Below are positions 46,153-57,994 of a stretch of 64,000 nt of DNA, one piece after another. Origin of the DNA: Gavia stellata (Eukaryota > Chordata > Aves > Gaviiformes > Gaviidae). The notes under the pieces are model-generated. The model saw only the letters and a program-made list of their open reading frames with translations. It did no database searches and was not told where the DNA came from. Made by a program: the position numbers and the translations under genes. Every line of letters begins with the position of its first letter. Position 1 is the first letter of the stretch. The stretch covers positions 1,050,001 through 1,114,000 of the forward strand of contig NC_082617.1 of NCBI RefSeq assembly GCF_030936135.1, given 5' to 3'.

Positions 46153-46315
46153 CTACAGGGAGAGCAGGAGGAGATAAGGACAGGTAGAAGGAGGGCAAGC
46201 GCTCACCCCTGCCGTGGGTCATCACCAGCCCTGCGCTCTGCTGCGCGGTGGGCTGAAGCCGTGCCACTGCCCCGACACTCCTCACACCTCGCTCCAGGGG
46301 CTTGGGGGGGGCCAC

Positions 46316-49300
46316 GTCTGTGGGGGCAGGTGGCAGGTCTCAGCCCGCAGGACTTCAATCCTCAAGGCAGCCCCCAACTCTGTGTCACCTGAAGGACACC
46401 AGAGAGAGCTGGGACCTCACCGCTGTGGTCAGTAAGGATCCCAGGGACTGTTAAATGAGAGCGGACGAGAGCAGCTCCTGTCCCCTCTCCAGGTATCCTG
46501 GGCTGCAACAGGAGCATGGTCTAAAGATCCCACAAGATGTGACAGGTTGGACCCTGCCTTGCTGAACTGTTGCTGCCCTTCATGGGAGAAAATTTTGTTT
46601 ATACCATTAGTGAAGATACAGAAAGATCTGCTTCCTCTCTCCACCATAGACTGTGGGAGCAGATCTCAGGAAAAAAAAAAAAATTAATCTTTAGAGGTTA
46701 CAAAGAAGGTGTCTGCTTGCAAATATTGCACTGTAGATGTTAGCCTCATGTTCACACCTACAAAGCAATGCAAGGCAGGGACCTCTGAGAGGTCCCAGGA
46801 GGACCAGAAAGGCATCTGAAGGTGACTGTGTAGTTCAAACAGGCTTGAAGGTGGCAAGGAAAAGCAGGGACACCAGCCTGCAGGAGAACGGAAAGACTCA
46901 GTCTAATGAGAAATGGGAGCTCAGGGATACATGAAGATGAGATGAGATACAGAAGATTTTGAGTGTGAACCTAAAAATACTGAATCCACAGGAAGAGCAG
47001 TGAGGAGATGATCAGAGATTCGCACAAGCCTGCAAGAAGCTGTTGGTACTGACAGAGCTGTCACCAGGTCCTTCCAGAGAAAAGTGTGGGAGCATCTGCC
47101 AGGAGCGAAAAGGAGCTGGGTGCCAGGCTGAGAAGACTTGAGCACCCTCAAATGACATTGCAAGCTCCCTCCAAGAGGGAACAAGGAGAACCCCACCATG
47201 CTGGGGATGTGCTCTACAACGCGGAGATTCAGGGATGGGCTGTGGATCTGTCCTGGTGCCCAGCAGGCAGGGTGGGTGTGTGAGCGGCGAGGGAGGGAGG
47301 AGCACCCAGCCCAAGGCTGGGTGCCGTGGCAAGGGCTGGGGTCCTCGAGCAGTTGGGAGTCTCCATGGACTCACCCGTCTTAATGCAAGGAGGCACGCCA
47401 GCAGGATGGGAGAAGCCTTCAGAGATCTGATGCCAGGCTTTGAACCATGAAGGAATGGAGGTCAAAGGAGACCATGTACTCTCCATGCTGTTTTGGGATG
47501 TGATGGAAGAGTAGGAGCTGGTAAACAAGGGCATAACCACAGAGGGAAGGGCAGCACCTGCAGGGATAAAGGCAGCTGGGAGAGCAGTACAGGCAGCAAA
47601 GGCTGGTGTCTCCTATGGCTCAGGAAGAGCAGATGGTCCATAGGAAATAACATGAACGATTCTGGTCTCATGCAAAGCTGGTACGGAGGAACTCAAATTA
47701 CTGCATGGAGCCACCCATGGCAGCAGATGTTCCCAGAGGTCAGAGAAATAGCTGATGTGACCAGAGCAGAGGACACAGGAGGAGAGGGTAAGAACGGGAG
47801 GCGAGGAGGAAGGGTAGCACAGCACAAGATGTTGAAAGGCACCATCAAAACATCTTCCTGGATCTAATTCCTGTTGGGAAAGAGGGAAAGGAAGGTCTGT
47901 CCGGACGGTGCTGGGAGCCTGTCACAGTCCCCCCCAGTCAGACTGGGGTGAGGACAAAGTCCCAGGAGAGAAATTCTTCCAGGAAGAGTAACTCTGTGGA
48001 GGGGTGGTGGTTATAAATCTCAGACTTGTCTGTAACGGTCATTCCAGATATCCTTGGATATGATTTCTCACATACCTCTTCAGCAGGTCACAGCATGAAG
48101 CAAGCTGATGGGGTTTTTTTGTACCTGTTCCTGAAAAATAGGCTGTTTTTAGAAGAGCTATCTGAGAAAATAACTTCAGCTAGAGTAGGCATGAGTCAAT
48201 GCCATTTTGCGTAAATGGGAAGATCAATAGGAGCAGATTGGTGGCTGTGGCTGTGAACAAGCACAAATCAGGACAAGTGAGGAGAGCTGGTTACTGCAGC
48301 TGGGCAGATTTGGGAAGTCAAGCATGCAAGCATAGAAAAGAACTGGGATTTTGTGAAAGAAAAGGTGCAAAACCCAGCTAAAAACTCCTTTTCTAGCACA
48401 AGGGAGAGGCTGGTGAAGCGGGGCTTCTCCCCTAGCAAACGAGCAACATATATACACCAAGGAGGATATTTGGAACGAGTGGGAAGTCTGCAAGGACAGA
48501 AAAGAGCCTGAAAAGCAGTAAGCAAAGTCTGCACTGAAAGATGAAGGAGTACAGAGAGACTGTGAAAATTGCTTGTAGTGTTATGAGATTAATATACACC
48601 CTTCAGCCGCGTAGTTGAAGGACAGGCAGCCCCACAGTGCTTCTCAGTTCAGTGCCCTGGGGGTCAGACATTGCCCACTCCCAGTTTTCCAGGAGGATAA
48701 TGACAATTTATGGCAAAGGTAGGGTGGCTGGTGACAACATGAGGGCATGGAGGCAGCAGCATCAAGGAGGAAGGAGAGTCCTCGGAGGTTTGCTGCATGT
48801 CAGCAGGGCTGCAGGAGGGAAGCATGGCTGCACCTGAACTCAAGAGGAATGAATGCTGCTTCTCCTGCAGTGAGGGTGCAAAACGTCATCGCGATGGGGG
48901 CTGTGTCCGACGGGAGAAGAGGAATCCAGGACCAGGCTTTTGCAAGGCTTGAGAGGAAAGAAAAAGAAAGAATACTAGCTGGGCACAGGACCCCTGGGAC
49001 TACAGAGCAGTCTGCCTGCCTACAGGGTCCTTGGCTGGAGACCCAGTGGTCCGGTCAGCCTGACGTAGTCCTGAGTCGTGAGTGTGGCACAGGATGCCAG
49101 ACTGGCCTTGGGGACAGCAGAAAAGGTTTCCAGTCCACGTGAGGAAATACTGATTCTGTGGTATGTCAGTGAGACCTTGCTGGGTGGTGCACAGGGAGTG
49201 GGGAACCCACTCGAGGAAGAGGAGAAAGCTGAGCTGGGCTGCCAGAATGTCTGCAGAGGGGAGAGTCCATCAGAGAGGACATGGCGCGATGTGGTCAGCC

Positions 49301-51740
49301 CGGAGAAGCAAAATCAAGCAGGGAGACGACTGCAGCGTTGGGGAGCAGAGCCCTTTGCTCAAGCACACTGCTGTGGGCAACCCTGGCATGGGCAAGCCTG
49401 CAAGAGCTGGCAGCTTAAACCCAATTTCAAAATTTACTTGACCCAGGAATCATCTCCTTAGATCTAATGCACCAGGCTTTGGACAAGGACCCAAGGTCTC
49501 ACGTGGTGCCTTCTCAAGAGGTTTGGGGCCCCAAGTGCTCACATGATGGGGCAAAGGCAGGAGGGATTTTGGTTCCTAAATCTCTTTGTCACCACAGAAA
49601 ACTTTTTCCTTTACCTAAAATAAACCTGTTCTAAGTATAAGTAGGTGTCCACAGAGCCTCTGCATTGGTTTAATGAAGCAAAGGTGGAAAACTACCTGCC
49701 TGGTTCACCTGGAAGACAGCACACAGACAAACCTGGTGTGAGACCCCCAGGGAGGGCACCTATCCCAGCTCCCTCCCTGTGTCCCATGGCCTCCCCAGAA
49801 CTGGGGGCATACCCAGGATCTGGTCTCCCAAGGACATCGCCACAGTCTGGGCTACCAGAAAACCAGTTTGGCTTCCCTGGCACCAGTTGCCTCACTGGGA
49901 GGTGGAGGGGGCAGGAGGTAGAGGGCACGGCAGCCCGTGTGTGTCCCCCAGCAGTGCCCTCCAGCATGCGAGCCAGCGAAAGAGGACATGTCAAAGGTGT
50001 GGTGTGACCGGAATGCAAGCGGCATCTTCATTTCATTTTCTGATAACTGTAGGGGTTTGCAATTAAATCTGCTCATGTGATAGTCATTAGCTGGATGATC
50101 AGCAAGTCATTGGAAGTGTCTGTTTGCCTTTCTGCTAATTAAATTGCATTTGATTTGCAATTAAATCTAATAGGAGACAAGTGAGCTCGAGGTAGATTCG
50201 GGAGCAGCTGATGGGCGCTGCTCTGTGCAAAGCACGAGCCGACACCATGGTCTTACTGTGTTTGTAGAGCCGCATCCCAGGCAGACTGGGAACACCGACG
50301 GGAAATAGGCTGTGCCACAGGTGAATGAGGGACACGTCTGCAGCTGAGCAGAGCTGTGTTTGCAGTAGGGGCAGGGCTCCTGCTGTGCTGCGAGCAGGTG
50401 AGCTGTGGTGCTGTGAACTTTGAGATGTGTACCAGGCACCCAGGTACTTATCTGGCTGCTGGGCCATGAGAGGGACTGCAAGGACACCCATGTCTGCTGG
50501 TCGTGGGAGAGGGGCACAGAGCAGAGCAGGGCAGAGTTAGCCTCTCAGGACCGCGGCATGGGGCTGACTCCTTCCCTCCTCAATCCTACAGCTGTCCTGC
50601 CCTCGAGCTCTCACCCCACACAGCTGTTGGGGACACTGGTGACCCGGTACCTGCATGGCTTACCTTGAGAAGATGCTTTCTCTCTTCACACCACGTGTGT
50701 CTGGCAGCACCAGCTGTTGGGGACACCGGGGTGATTTCAATGTACTCCCGGGAGGCACCTGGGAAAAGATCCCCTGTTACAGCAGACTCCATAATTGCTC
50801 TGCACAACCCCTCGGGCATGGTGCTTTGGGATGCTGTGGGAGCAGGGAAGCACGCTGAGAGGGAATACGGTGTGCGGAGTCCTGTGCTCAGTGCCCAACC
50901 CTGGACATCCCCCTGAGGGGTGCTCCAGCAGCATCCCCACGAGGAGGGCCCCAAACATCCAGGGACCAGGACTGGGGGGCAGGTCTGAAGATGTCTTTGA
51001 ACTTCTTAACAGCTAGAGACACCCGGAGGGGTGGTCCTGCAGCAGAGCTGGAGTAGCACAGCAGGCTCTGCAGCTGAAGTGGTTCAGAGACACCCTTAAG
51101 CAAGAGCCTGAGTCCAGGAATATGTCAGAGTTTGGCTCTTCAGCCTGTGCTTTCCTCTTCTAGCTTGTTTTCCCCACTTTTGCAACCTCCTGGCTTTGCT
51201 GGATAACCTTGGTTTCTTCTAGGCAAGCTCATCTAGACTGCTAGGCTCTAGCAAGAGTAAGGTGTGTTTCTTCTCTGAACCGCTGCTCCAAGACCTTCCG
51301 TCTCTGAGAAATTTGGGAATCTGGAAGGGAGGTTTCCCCCCAGATGCACCAATTTGGAAAGGTCAGTGTGGGGCCTGAGACCATCCACATCTTTGGGGAG
51401 GGGAGAGTGATGGGGACACTGGCCAGAAGCAGGAGCATCTCTCCCTGACGCGGCGCTTCTCCCTGCCCCTCCGACTCAACCCCTCTTCCCATTTTCAGTG
51501 CACAACAAGTGCGTTTTTGAGCCTAAAGTCTCACTCCTATTTCATCATAGCAGCCTTAGCCTTCCCCTGCTCTGCCCACAGGTGTCCGGCAGCAGCCGGC
51601 AGCACAGGGGACGGCCGCAGGGGCAGAGGAGGGAGCACTGAGAGCACGCTGTGAGCGCACGGGTTAGGAGTAGGCATCTTCCCTGGCATTGGCCACAATT
51701 ATAATTAATTTATGGGTGGTCAATAATGAATAAGTAATTT
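46316..51740. other. AT-richer intergenic region without recognised genes
   Basis: About 5.4 kb of lower-GC sequence with only short open frames and no recognisable protein, RNA or repeat family. It contains a poly-A tract (46671-46683), a plus-strand AATAAA (about 49617) and a block near 50055-50170 with a repeated TTTGCAATTAAATCT motif. The change in base composition suggests old, unrecognised insertions. Confidence 0.5.
50056..50168. promoter_or_regulatory. AT-rich block with a repeated homeodomain/octamer-like motif
   Basis: TTTGCAATTAAATCT occurs exactly at 50056-50070 and 50154-50168. Between them are CTAATTAAATTGCATTTG and further TAATTA/TTTGCAA-type cores. The pattern suits a homeodomain- or POU-bound enhancer, but no target or conservation evidence is available. 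Confidence 0.3.
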
Positions 51741-51819
51741 CTATGAGCATTCAGTGCTCAGCTGGCCGTGTTCAGCTGGGTTGCTTGTTATCCGTCCTGA
51801 TGTCCAGGAGAGCCACAGG

Positions 51820-52990
51820 AGGATTTTGGTTGGAAGGCACCTCAGGGGTCTCTGGTCTGGCTCCTGCTCAGAGCAGGACCAGCTTTAAAGTTAGATCAGG
51901 CTGCTCAGGGACTTGTCCACCTCAGTTTGGATACCTCCAAGGATGGGGATCCCACCACGTTTCTGGACGCCTGCTCTGGTGCAGGATCACCTTCATGATG
52001 AAGAACTTTCTCCTTTTGTCCTACTGGAGTTTCCCATGTTGCAACTCATGGCGTTGCCCTTCATCCTACCACCGAGCACTCCGGAAAGAGTCTTCTCCAG
52101 ATCCTCCCCTGAGGCAGCTGGAGACGGCAGCCAGATGTCTCCTTCGCCTTCTCTCCTGAAGGCTGGACCAGCCCACCTCGCTCAGCCTCTCCTTGTACGT
52201 GCTGTGTTCCAGGCCCTGACCAGCTTCGTGTCCTCCACTGGGCTCTCTGCGGTTTGTCAGGGCCTTTCTTGTACTGGGGAGCCCTAAACTGGACCCAGCT
52301 CTCCCAGTGTGGTCTCACAAGTGCTCCCTTGAGCTGATGGCTGCCCTTTGCTAATCCAGACCAGGATGCATCTGGCTGCCTTTGCTGCAAAGGCAGTCTG
52401 CTGACCGATGTTCAGCTTGTTGCCCGCTGGACACGCAGGGCTTTTCCTGCAATGCTGCCATCTCCCCGCAGGCCCAGTCTGCCCAGTTGCCCGGGGTTAG
52501 CCCAGCCCAGCAGCAGGACTTTGCGTTAGCCTTGGCTGAATGTCAGGAGGTTTGTGCCATCCCATTCTGGGGGCTGCTGTGGCCTCTCTGAATGGCAGCT
52601 CCAGCATAACAACCTGTCCCCAAAGCTTTGTTGTCCCCAAAGCTTGCACCTCGTTACTGATACTGGGCATTGCTGGGACTGATGTATCTTCAGGCATTTC
52701 AGGAGATGTTGACCCTGGCAGCTTGGGAATTCCCCAGCTGCCCATCTTCAGGCTACCAGACATTTCCCATCAGCTGTGTTGGGTCAGCCAGTCATGGAGC
52801 CAGGTTACAAAACCATGTCCTGAGATGATCCAGGTTAAAAATAAGCATGTGCTGTCAACAGCTTTCAACACCTGGAGGAAGCAGGAACGTCCGAAGCCAG
52901 TTGCATTTCGGGTGCCAGTGCCTTGTGAAGCTGTGGCCAAAAGGGCACCTTGCTGCCCTAGCAGCACTGAGGGTTTTTTCCTTCACTTTT
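51820..52990 (-). mobile_element. Old CR1 LINE copy, about 1.2 kb
   Basis: The plus strand follows the reverse complement of avian CR1 along its length: TTGGAAGGCACCTCAGGGGT, then TTGGATACCTCCAAGGATGG, the AAGGCTGGACCAGCCCACCT / TCGCTCAGCCTCTCCTTGTA stretch, CTTGTACTGGGGAGCCCTAA, and a far part resembling the ORF2 region near 52780-52900. Many substitutions and small indels mark it as older than the 18.9 kb copy. Confidence 0.75.
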
Positions 52991-55900
52991 AATGGGTCTC
53001 AGTTGGTGTCATTAAAAGTTTCTGAACTTCTGCAGTCTTAACGTCTGAAAAGGCTCCAGGGGGCTTGTTGTGCTGCTGCAGCACCTGGAGGTAGGAGCTA
53101 TATTTGCCCCTTCCCAAAACAGGGACCAAACCCATTATTATTCCTCTGTGGGGCTCAGACCAGTGCAGAGGTGTCTACAAGCAGTAATTGGCAATTTAGA
53201 GATGACTTGCTCCTGATCCGTGGGAGTTCACATTGTTTACGCCTGTGCTGCCAAGAGCCAATGCCCATCACCCAGATCCCGGTGAGGGGCTGGCCCCGAG
53301 GCTGGCGGGTGGGGAAGGGCTCAGCTGGGCTGGCACCTGCTGGGTCCCACGGCCAGTGGCACTTGGGGAACCCCATGGTCTCACTCTACACCATCCAAGA
53401 CGGGCGGACAAGACCTGATGACTGCATGTCATTGGAGTGACTCCTGCTGCGGTGACCATACTGCCAGCTGGTGACAGTGGTGCCGGCGCCCATCACACAC
53501 AAAGAGGGACATCCATGAGGCTCCAACACATGGTTGCTCCAGACAGGTTGGACGGGCACCCATGCGCTCAGGTTTTTGGGGTGGCCAAGAGCCCACAGGT
53601 CCTCAGCAGCAAGCGGGACCTGGCTCACGGGCTGAAATCAAAATGCCGTTCTCGTGACAGCCAGTGCTATGCTTAGAACCAGAGACGATCTGATACAGTG
53701 GCATTTAAAAGGGGAAAAAATGGAAAGTCAAGAGGATTAAATATCACATATGGCACAGAGATTGTCTGGAAAGACCAGCTTAGCTTCACTCTGAGCGCTT
53801 AAGCTGATATTAGCAAATACAAACCCTAAACAACGTTACAAAGGGAAAGCCTAAATGGAAGCCGGAATGATTAAATCAATTTAAAGAAGCTGATCAGAAA
53901 TAAGATAAATGTTCTTAAACTTGCTGAAGATGCATCCAAGGACAGTAAAACGACCCATGGTAAGTTAACTGGCAATAATATAAGACAAACAACGAAGACA
54001 CTAGAATTTGTCCCCTTGCTCCTCTACTCTGAGGAATGTCATCTGCACTTACATATATTCCTTTCTTCAAAAGCACTGGGAGCAGGAATTTAACACTAGG
54101 AAACATTTGGCCTGTAGCCAGTCAAATTCAGAGTGAGTATTCAAAGAAAATAAGCCGATAGAAAAGTGAAGAAATTCCGCATCCACCTTGGCTGAGGAGG
54201 AGCTTTGGTGGATCCCCAGGCTAGACAATCTCTTCTGCCAACACTTGAAAAGGTCTGTCCTACCAACGCAGAAGTGCGAGTGAGTAGTAAGACAGAGGAG
54301 ATGACATTTCCAGTCAAAGTACATCAGGTATAAACCCAAACTTTTCACTGCAGCGTGTCATCTGCTGCTTCGACTCACCTTTGCTACCTCTAGTTTTCAC
54401 CAGAAGACCAGAAGCAGCAAATATGCTGGCTTTGAAAGAGGTTGTCAGAGGTAAAGAGACTACAGACAAGTAGATCTGCTGTGCAGTGTGGGAAGATGCT
54501 CACAAAAGCTGTAATAAATGGCAGACCTGGTTGATGTATGGACAAAATATGTTACAGGGGAGACCGAATCCAATTTTTGCACAGGAAAGTCACACCTCAG
54601 AAATACTGTTTCTGGAGGACACAACAAGATATGGCTGTTGGACATCCCCTGGCCACCTGGGAAGGGTCTTCATCAAAGCTTGCAGGGGGCAAACTGCCAT
54701 AGGCTAGGGAGGAAGATCCTCACTTGGATAAATGGGTGGCTGAGAGAGAGAAAAAGGAAGGAAGATCACCCAGGGAGCTCAGTGTGCCAACAGACATCTT
54801 GTAAAACATCTCATCCACACGCAGCAGGTGCCGAAGGTGGCAGCGTGAGGAGAATTTAGAAGATCAGGGAACAGGACAAGGCACGATGTAAATCTAAGCT
54901 GTACCCACACCTTCTGAGCTGGGTGGAGGTCCAGGTCTGGTCATCCAGCCCCAGCAGGGACATGGCCTAAGGAGGGGAGGGAGAGAGAAGGGTGAGAGGC
55001 ACAGCTGGGAGAGCAGGGAGACTTGTTAAACATTTAAGATCTGGAACAGCACGAAGAGGATGAATAGAGAAGAGAGTCTCACATCACCAGCAAGCACCAC
55101 AGCCATTGGCTGTGAGTCTCCAAATTGCTCCTCATACATCAAAGGCTGGTCCAGCACCTCCCGTGCCCCAACATCCCTCTGCTCTCTCCAGCAGCCGGTT
55201 GGGACCTGGGTGCCTGGGCTGATCTCCGCTGCACCAACCCGGTCCCTGCCAGCCCATCTCACCGGTGTGCTCCCACAGCACCCGGCAAAGGAGCTGCAGG
55301 TGAAACCACTGTGACAAGCGAAAGGCGGTGCAGAGACGGGTGGTGAAGCTCCTCGCTGCAGGATGCCACCACTGCTGAGAAGGTGTGTCACCCCAAAAGC
55401 CCTTAGAAACATTCAGGGAAAGAAAGTCCCATGTCATTAAATATAAAATGACATCAGGCCGGGTTTGCTGGGGTGATAAAGGGGGGGGCGGGTGCAACCC
55501 TCTTTTCACCCTGTCCCTGTGTCCTTCTCCTTGCTCCTGTACCTGCCTGTTGTTGAAGGCAGGGTGCTGGGAGAGGGGCTGCGTGGTCTGTTGAGTGTTG
55601 GATGAGCACCAGGTACAGGGACAGTCTTGATGGTAGGGCTAAGGGATCATGGGGGGCTGTGGTGGGGACCCCCCCGCCTGCTCTGCATGGAGGGAACACA
55701 CACCCAGAAAAGATCTGGAATTGCAGCCTGTGTACGTCCTGCTCCGGGGCACGAGGAGAAAACAGACGGACAAAAGGAGGAGTGGAAAATGCCAGTGGCA
55801 AAGAGAAATGATCTCACCACTGTCTGGCAGCGTGATGCCTGCACACGGCAGGAAGGAAATATTTGGCTGGAGCATGATGTGGAGACACCGGGACTCCCCG

Positions 55901-57230
55901 TCACACAAAGCCCTTGGCAAAGGGCGTTGCTGGCAGCAGGATGATTTCATCTGCATCAATACACGTACCGAAAACAAGCCTTGAGGCAAAGCTGCGTGTG
56001 GGCCCGGTGCTCTTGGGAGCGTGGCAAATGCTGAACTGTTCCAGCCCAAACTGCCAGGGAGAATTCCTACTGGAAATGCTGGGCTCCTTCCAAATGGTGT
56101 GGAGATGACACTGGGTTGGGAAGTCCCAGTGAGGTCCCTTGCCCTGCCACTGCTGGGACGTGTCCATCTCTTGTCCCCACTCAGTACCAAGATTGGGGGG
56201 GCAGTTTACCAAATGTATTTTCCCAGTCCCTGGGAGGAGAAAGAAGTACCTGGGAACATCCCGAGGCACTCAGCTGCTGGGACGACACGTTCCTGGGGTA
56301 CCTGCCACCGTCACGCGGCAGCGAGGCAGATCCCAGGCTGAAACAAATGCCCTGGTGACCGGCCAGGGTGGAAAGGCCAGCAGAGAGGATTTCAGAGGAG
56401 CTTCCTTTTCCAGGAGAGGCACAAGAAGCTTCATACCCTGCCAGACCTCGGTGCCTGTGAGCACTGCCTGAGTCCTGGAGATGAGCATGCATGAGGTGCC
56501 AGGGCTTTGCTGGGGACGTGGTTTACCCTGAGTAGGTTTGGTTTCTCCCAGGTGGATTTGAGGAGCTGAACAGAGCAGGAAGGGAAGGATGGAGTGGGAT
56601 TTCAGAGATATAAATTCAAAGGAAGACAGTTTCTGGAGGCGGACGTCCACCACCACCAGATAATCTGACTCTGGGGTGGACTTTCTGTGCAGAGTGCCCA
56701 GGGGCAGAGACCGTGCGCAGCCCCGCACCAGCTCTCCAGGTTTGGGTCCGGAGGATTCAGACACCCACCTTCCACCAGCCCTGCAGCACTACGGGGCTGA
56801 GAGGTCCCAAAGCTGAGCCTTGTCCCTGCCTTGGCCCAGCCTGAGCTGCTGGACGAGCAGGGCTCCAGGGGAGCGGAGTCCTGCAATCGCAGCAGGGTGG
56901 GCAGACGGAAGGTCAGCTGGATGGTGGCAGTGCTTGCAGCCATTCCAACTGCAATTTCTGTGGCCAAGTCCCATGGCCTTTCTCCACCCAGCCCCTCTTG
57001 CCCATGGGATTTCCAGCCTCGCTGCATCCCTTGCCTCACCTCTGCCTGGCCATGGTCCTGCCCCACGAGAGGCACCCAGAGGGGAAAAACCTGGTGGGCT
57101 CCGAAAATGCCCTCGCTTGGGTGAGCTCAGCCCAGGATCACCCCTGGCTCTTCACCATCCATAGACCCTGGGAGGACAACAGAGGGACCCCATGGCTGAG
57201 CACCCCAGGTTCTCCTCAGACAGCTACATG
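52991..57230. other. Intergenic region upstream of the Ex-FABP 3' end, no recognised gene
   Basis: Mixed unique sequence. The part at 53690-54880 is AT-rich with short frames; a stretch such as TWINGWLRERKRK near 54750 is only weakly reminiscent of LINE reverse transcriptase. No splice-consistent lipocalin exon (GxW, TDY or LPxS motif) was found on either strand. Confidence 0.5.
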
Positions 57231-57234
57231 AAGC

Positions 57235-57396
57235 TCCAGGGTGAGTTTCTGTTTATTTGGCAAAAAGGAGGGACTATGCGCTGGAGGTGCAGGAGATGTG
57301 TCAGTCTTGACCACTGAGCTCGGAAGAGGGATCGCGGAGCAGCAGCCTGGGTCTTGCATCGCTCAGCAGGAGCATCCACCAGCCAGCCCACACCTC
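57235..57396 (-). other. Proposed 3' UTR exon 7 of Ex-FABP
   Basis: The Ex-FABP stop codon is followed at once by a strong donor (TAG|GTGAGT), as expected if the 3' UTR is spliced. A pyrimidine-rich acceptor ends at 57397 and AATAAA lies about 140 bases further on. Seven exons with an untranslated last exon is a common lipocalin plan. Placement is inferred from splice signals only. Confidence 0.45.
57252..57257 (-). terminator. Ex-FABP poly(A) signal (AATAAA)
   Basis: TTTATT on the plus strand gives AATAAA on the minus strand. It lies inside the proposed untranslated exon 7 (57396 to about 57235), which begins after a good acceptor, CGGCTGTTTTCTAG. Confidence 0.6.
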
Positions 57397-57994
57397 CTAG
57401 AAAACAGCCGGGAGAGGTGGGCTGAGTATTTGAGATGAGGAGGCCAACGGAGAGGGCCCAGCAGGGCTCTCCACCACGATCAGTGCTATCTCTCCCAGTT
57501 CTCCCCAGCTCTGTAGCGTGAGCCATCTCCAGCAATGGACTTCTAGCTAACCCCTACAATTGAACGTGTACCGGTGTGGTGGGAAATAAGGTGCCAGGGT
57601 GGGCCAACAACAACCATGTTTTGCGTGGTGAGACACCAACCCAACCTCTGGCCTGTTTTGCCAGTCTACAACCCCGAGGTCCCTTTGGCAAGAGCCAAAG
57701 TCCGGGTCCTGGTCCCGGTCCTCGCTGCTGGATGAGCTCTGCAGCCATTTCTCCACTGAACCAGCAGTTTTGGTGCAAGTGCCCTTGCTCACTGCTGGGC
57801 AGCTGCACCCTGGGCGTCCCCACTGCACAGCTCCAAAGGGAACAGTCCTACCTGGGTGCGAGCTCCAGCACAGGTTCGAACAACTTGGCTCCCCTAGTAA
57901 TTCAAGGAGTTCATGGTGACCCTTGCTGGTGCACCAAGCGGGGCAATTCCAGCTGAGGACATTGCAAACACCATGTTGCACTGCAGCAACTCAC

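Noticed and set aside
46400-49700. Possible retroviral or LTR element in the AT-rich region
   Set aside because: No paired LTRs, primer-binding site, or gag/pol-like protein could be recognised.
54518-54859. Plus-strand frame with weak LINE reverse-transcriptase resemblance
   Set aside because: Only a few residues (TWINGWL) look similar; not enough to call a CR1 ORF2 fragment.
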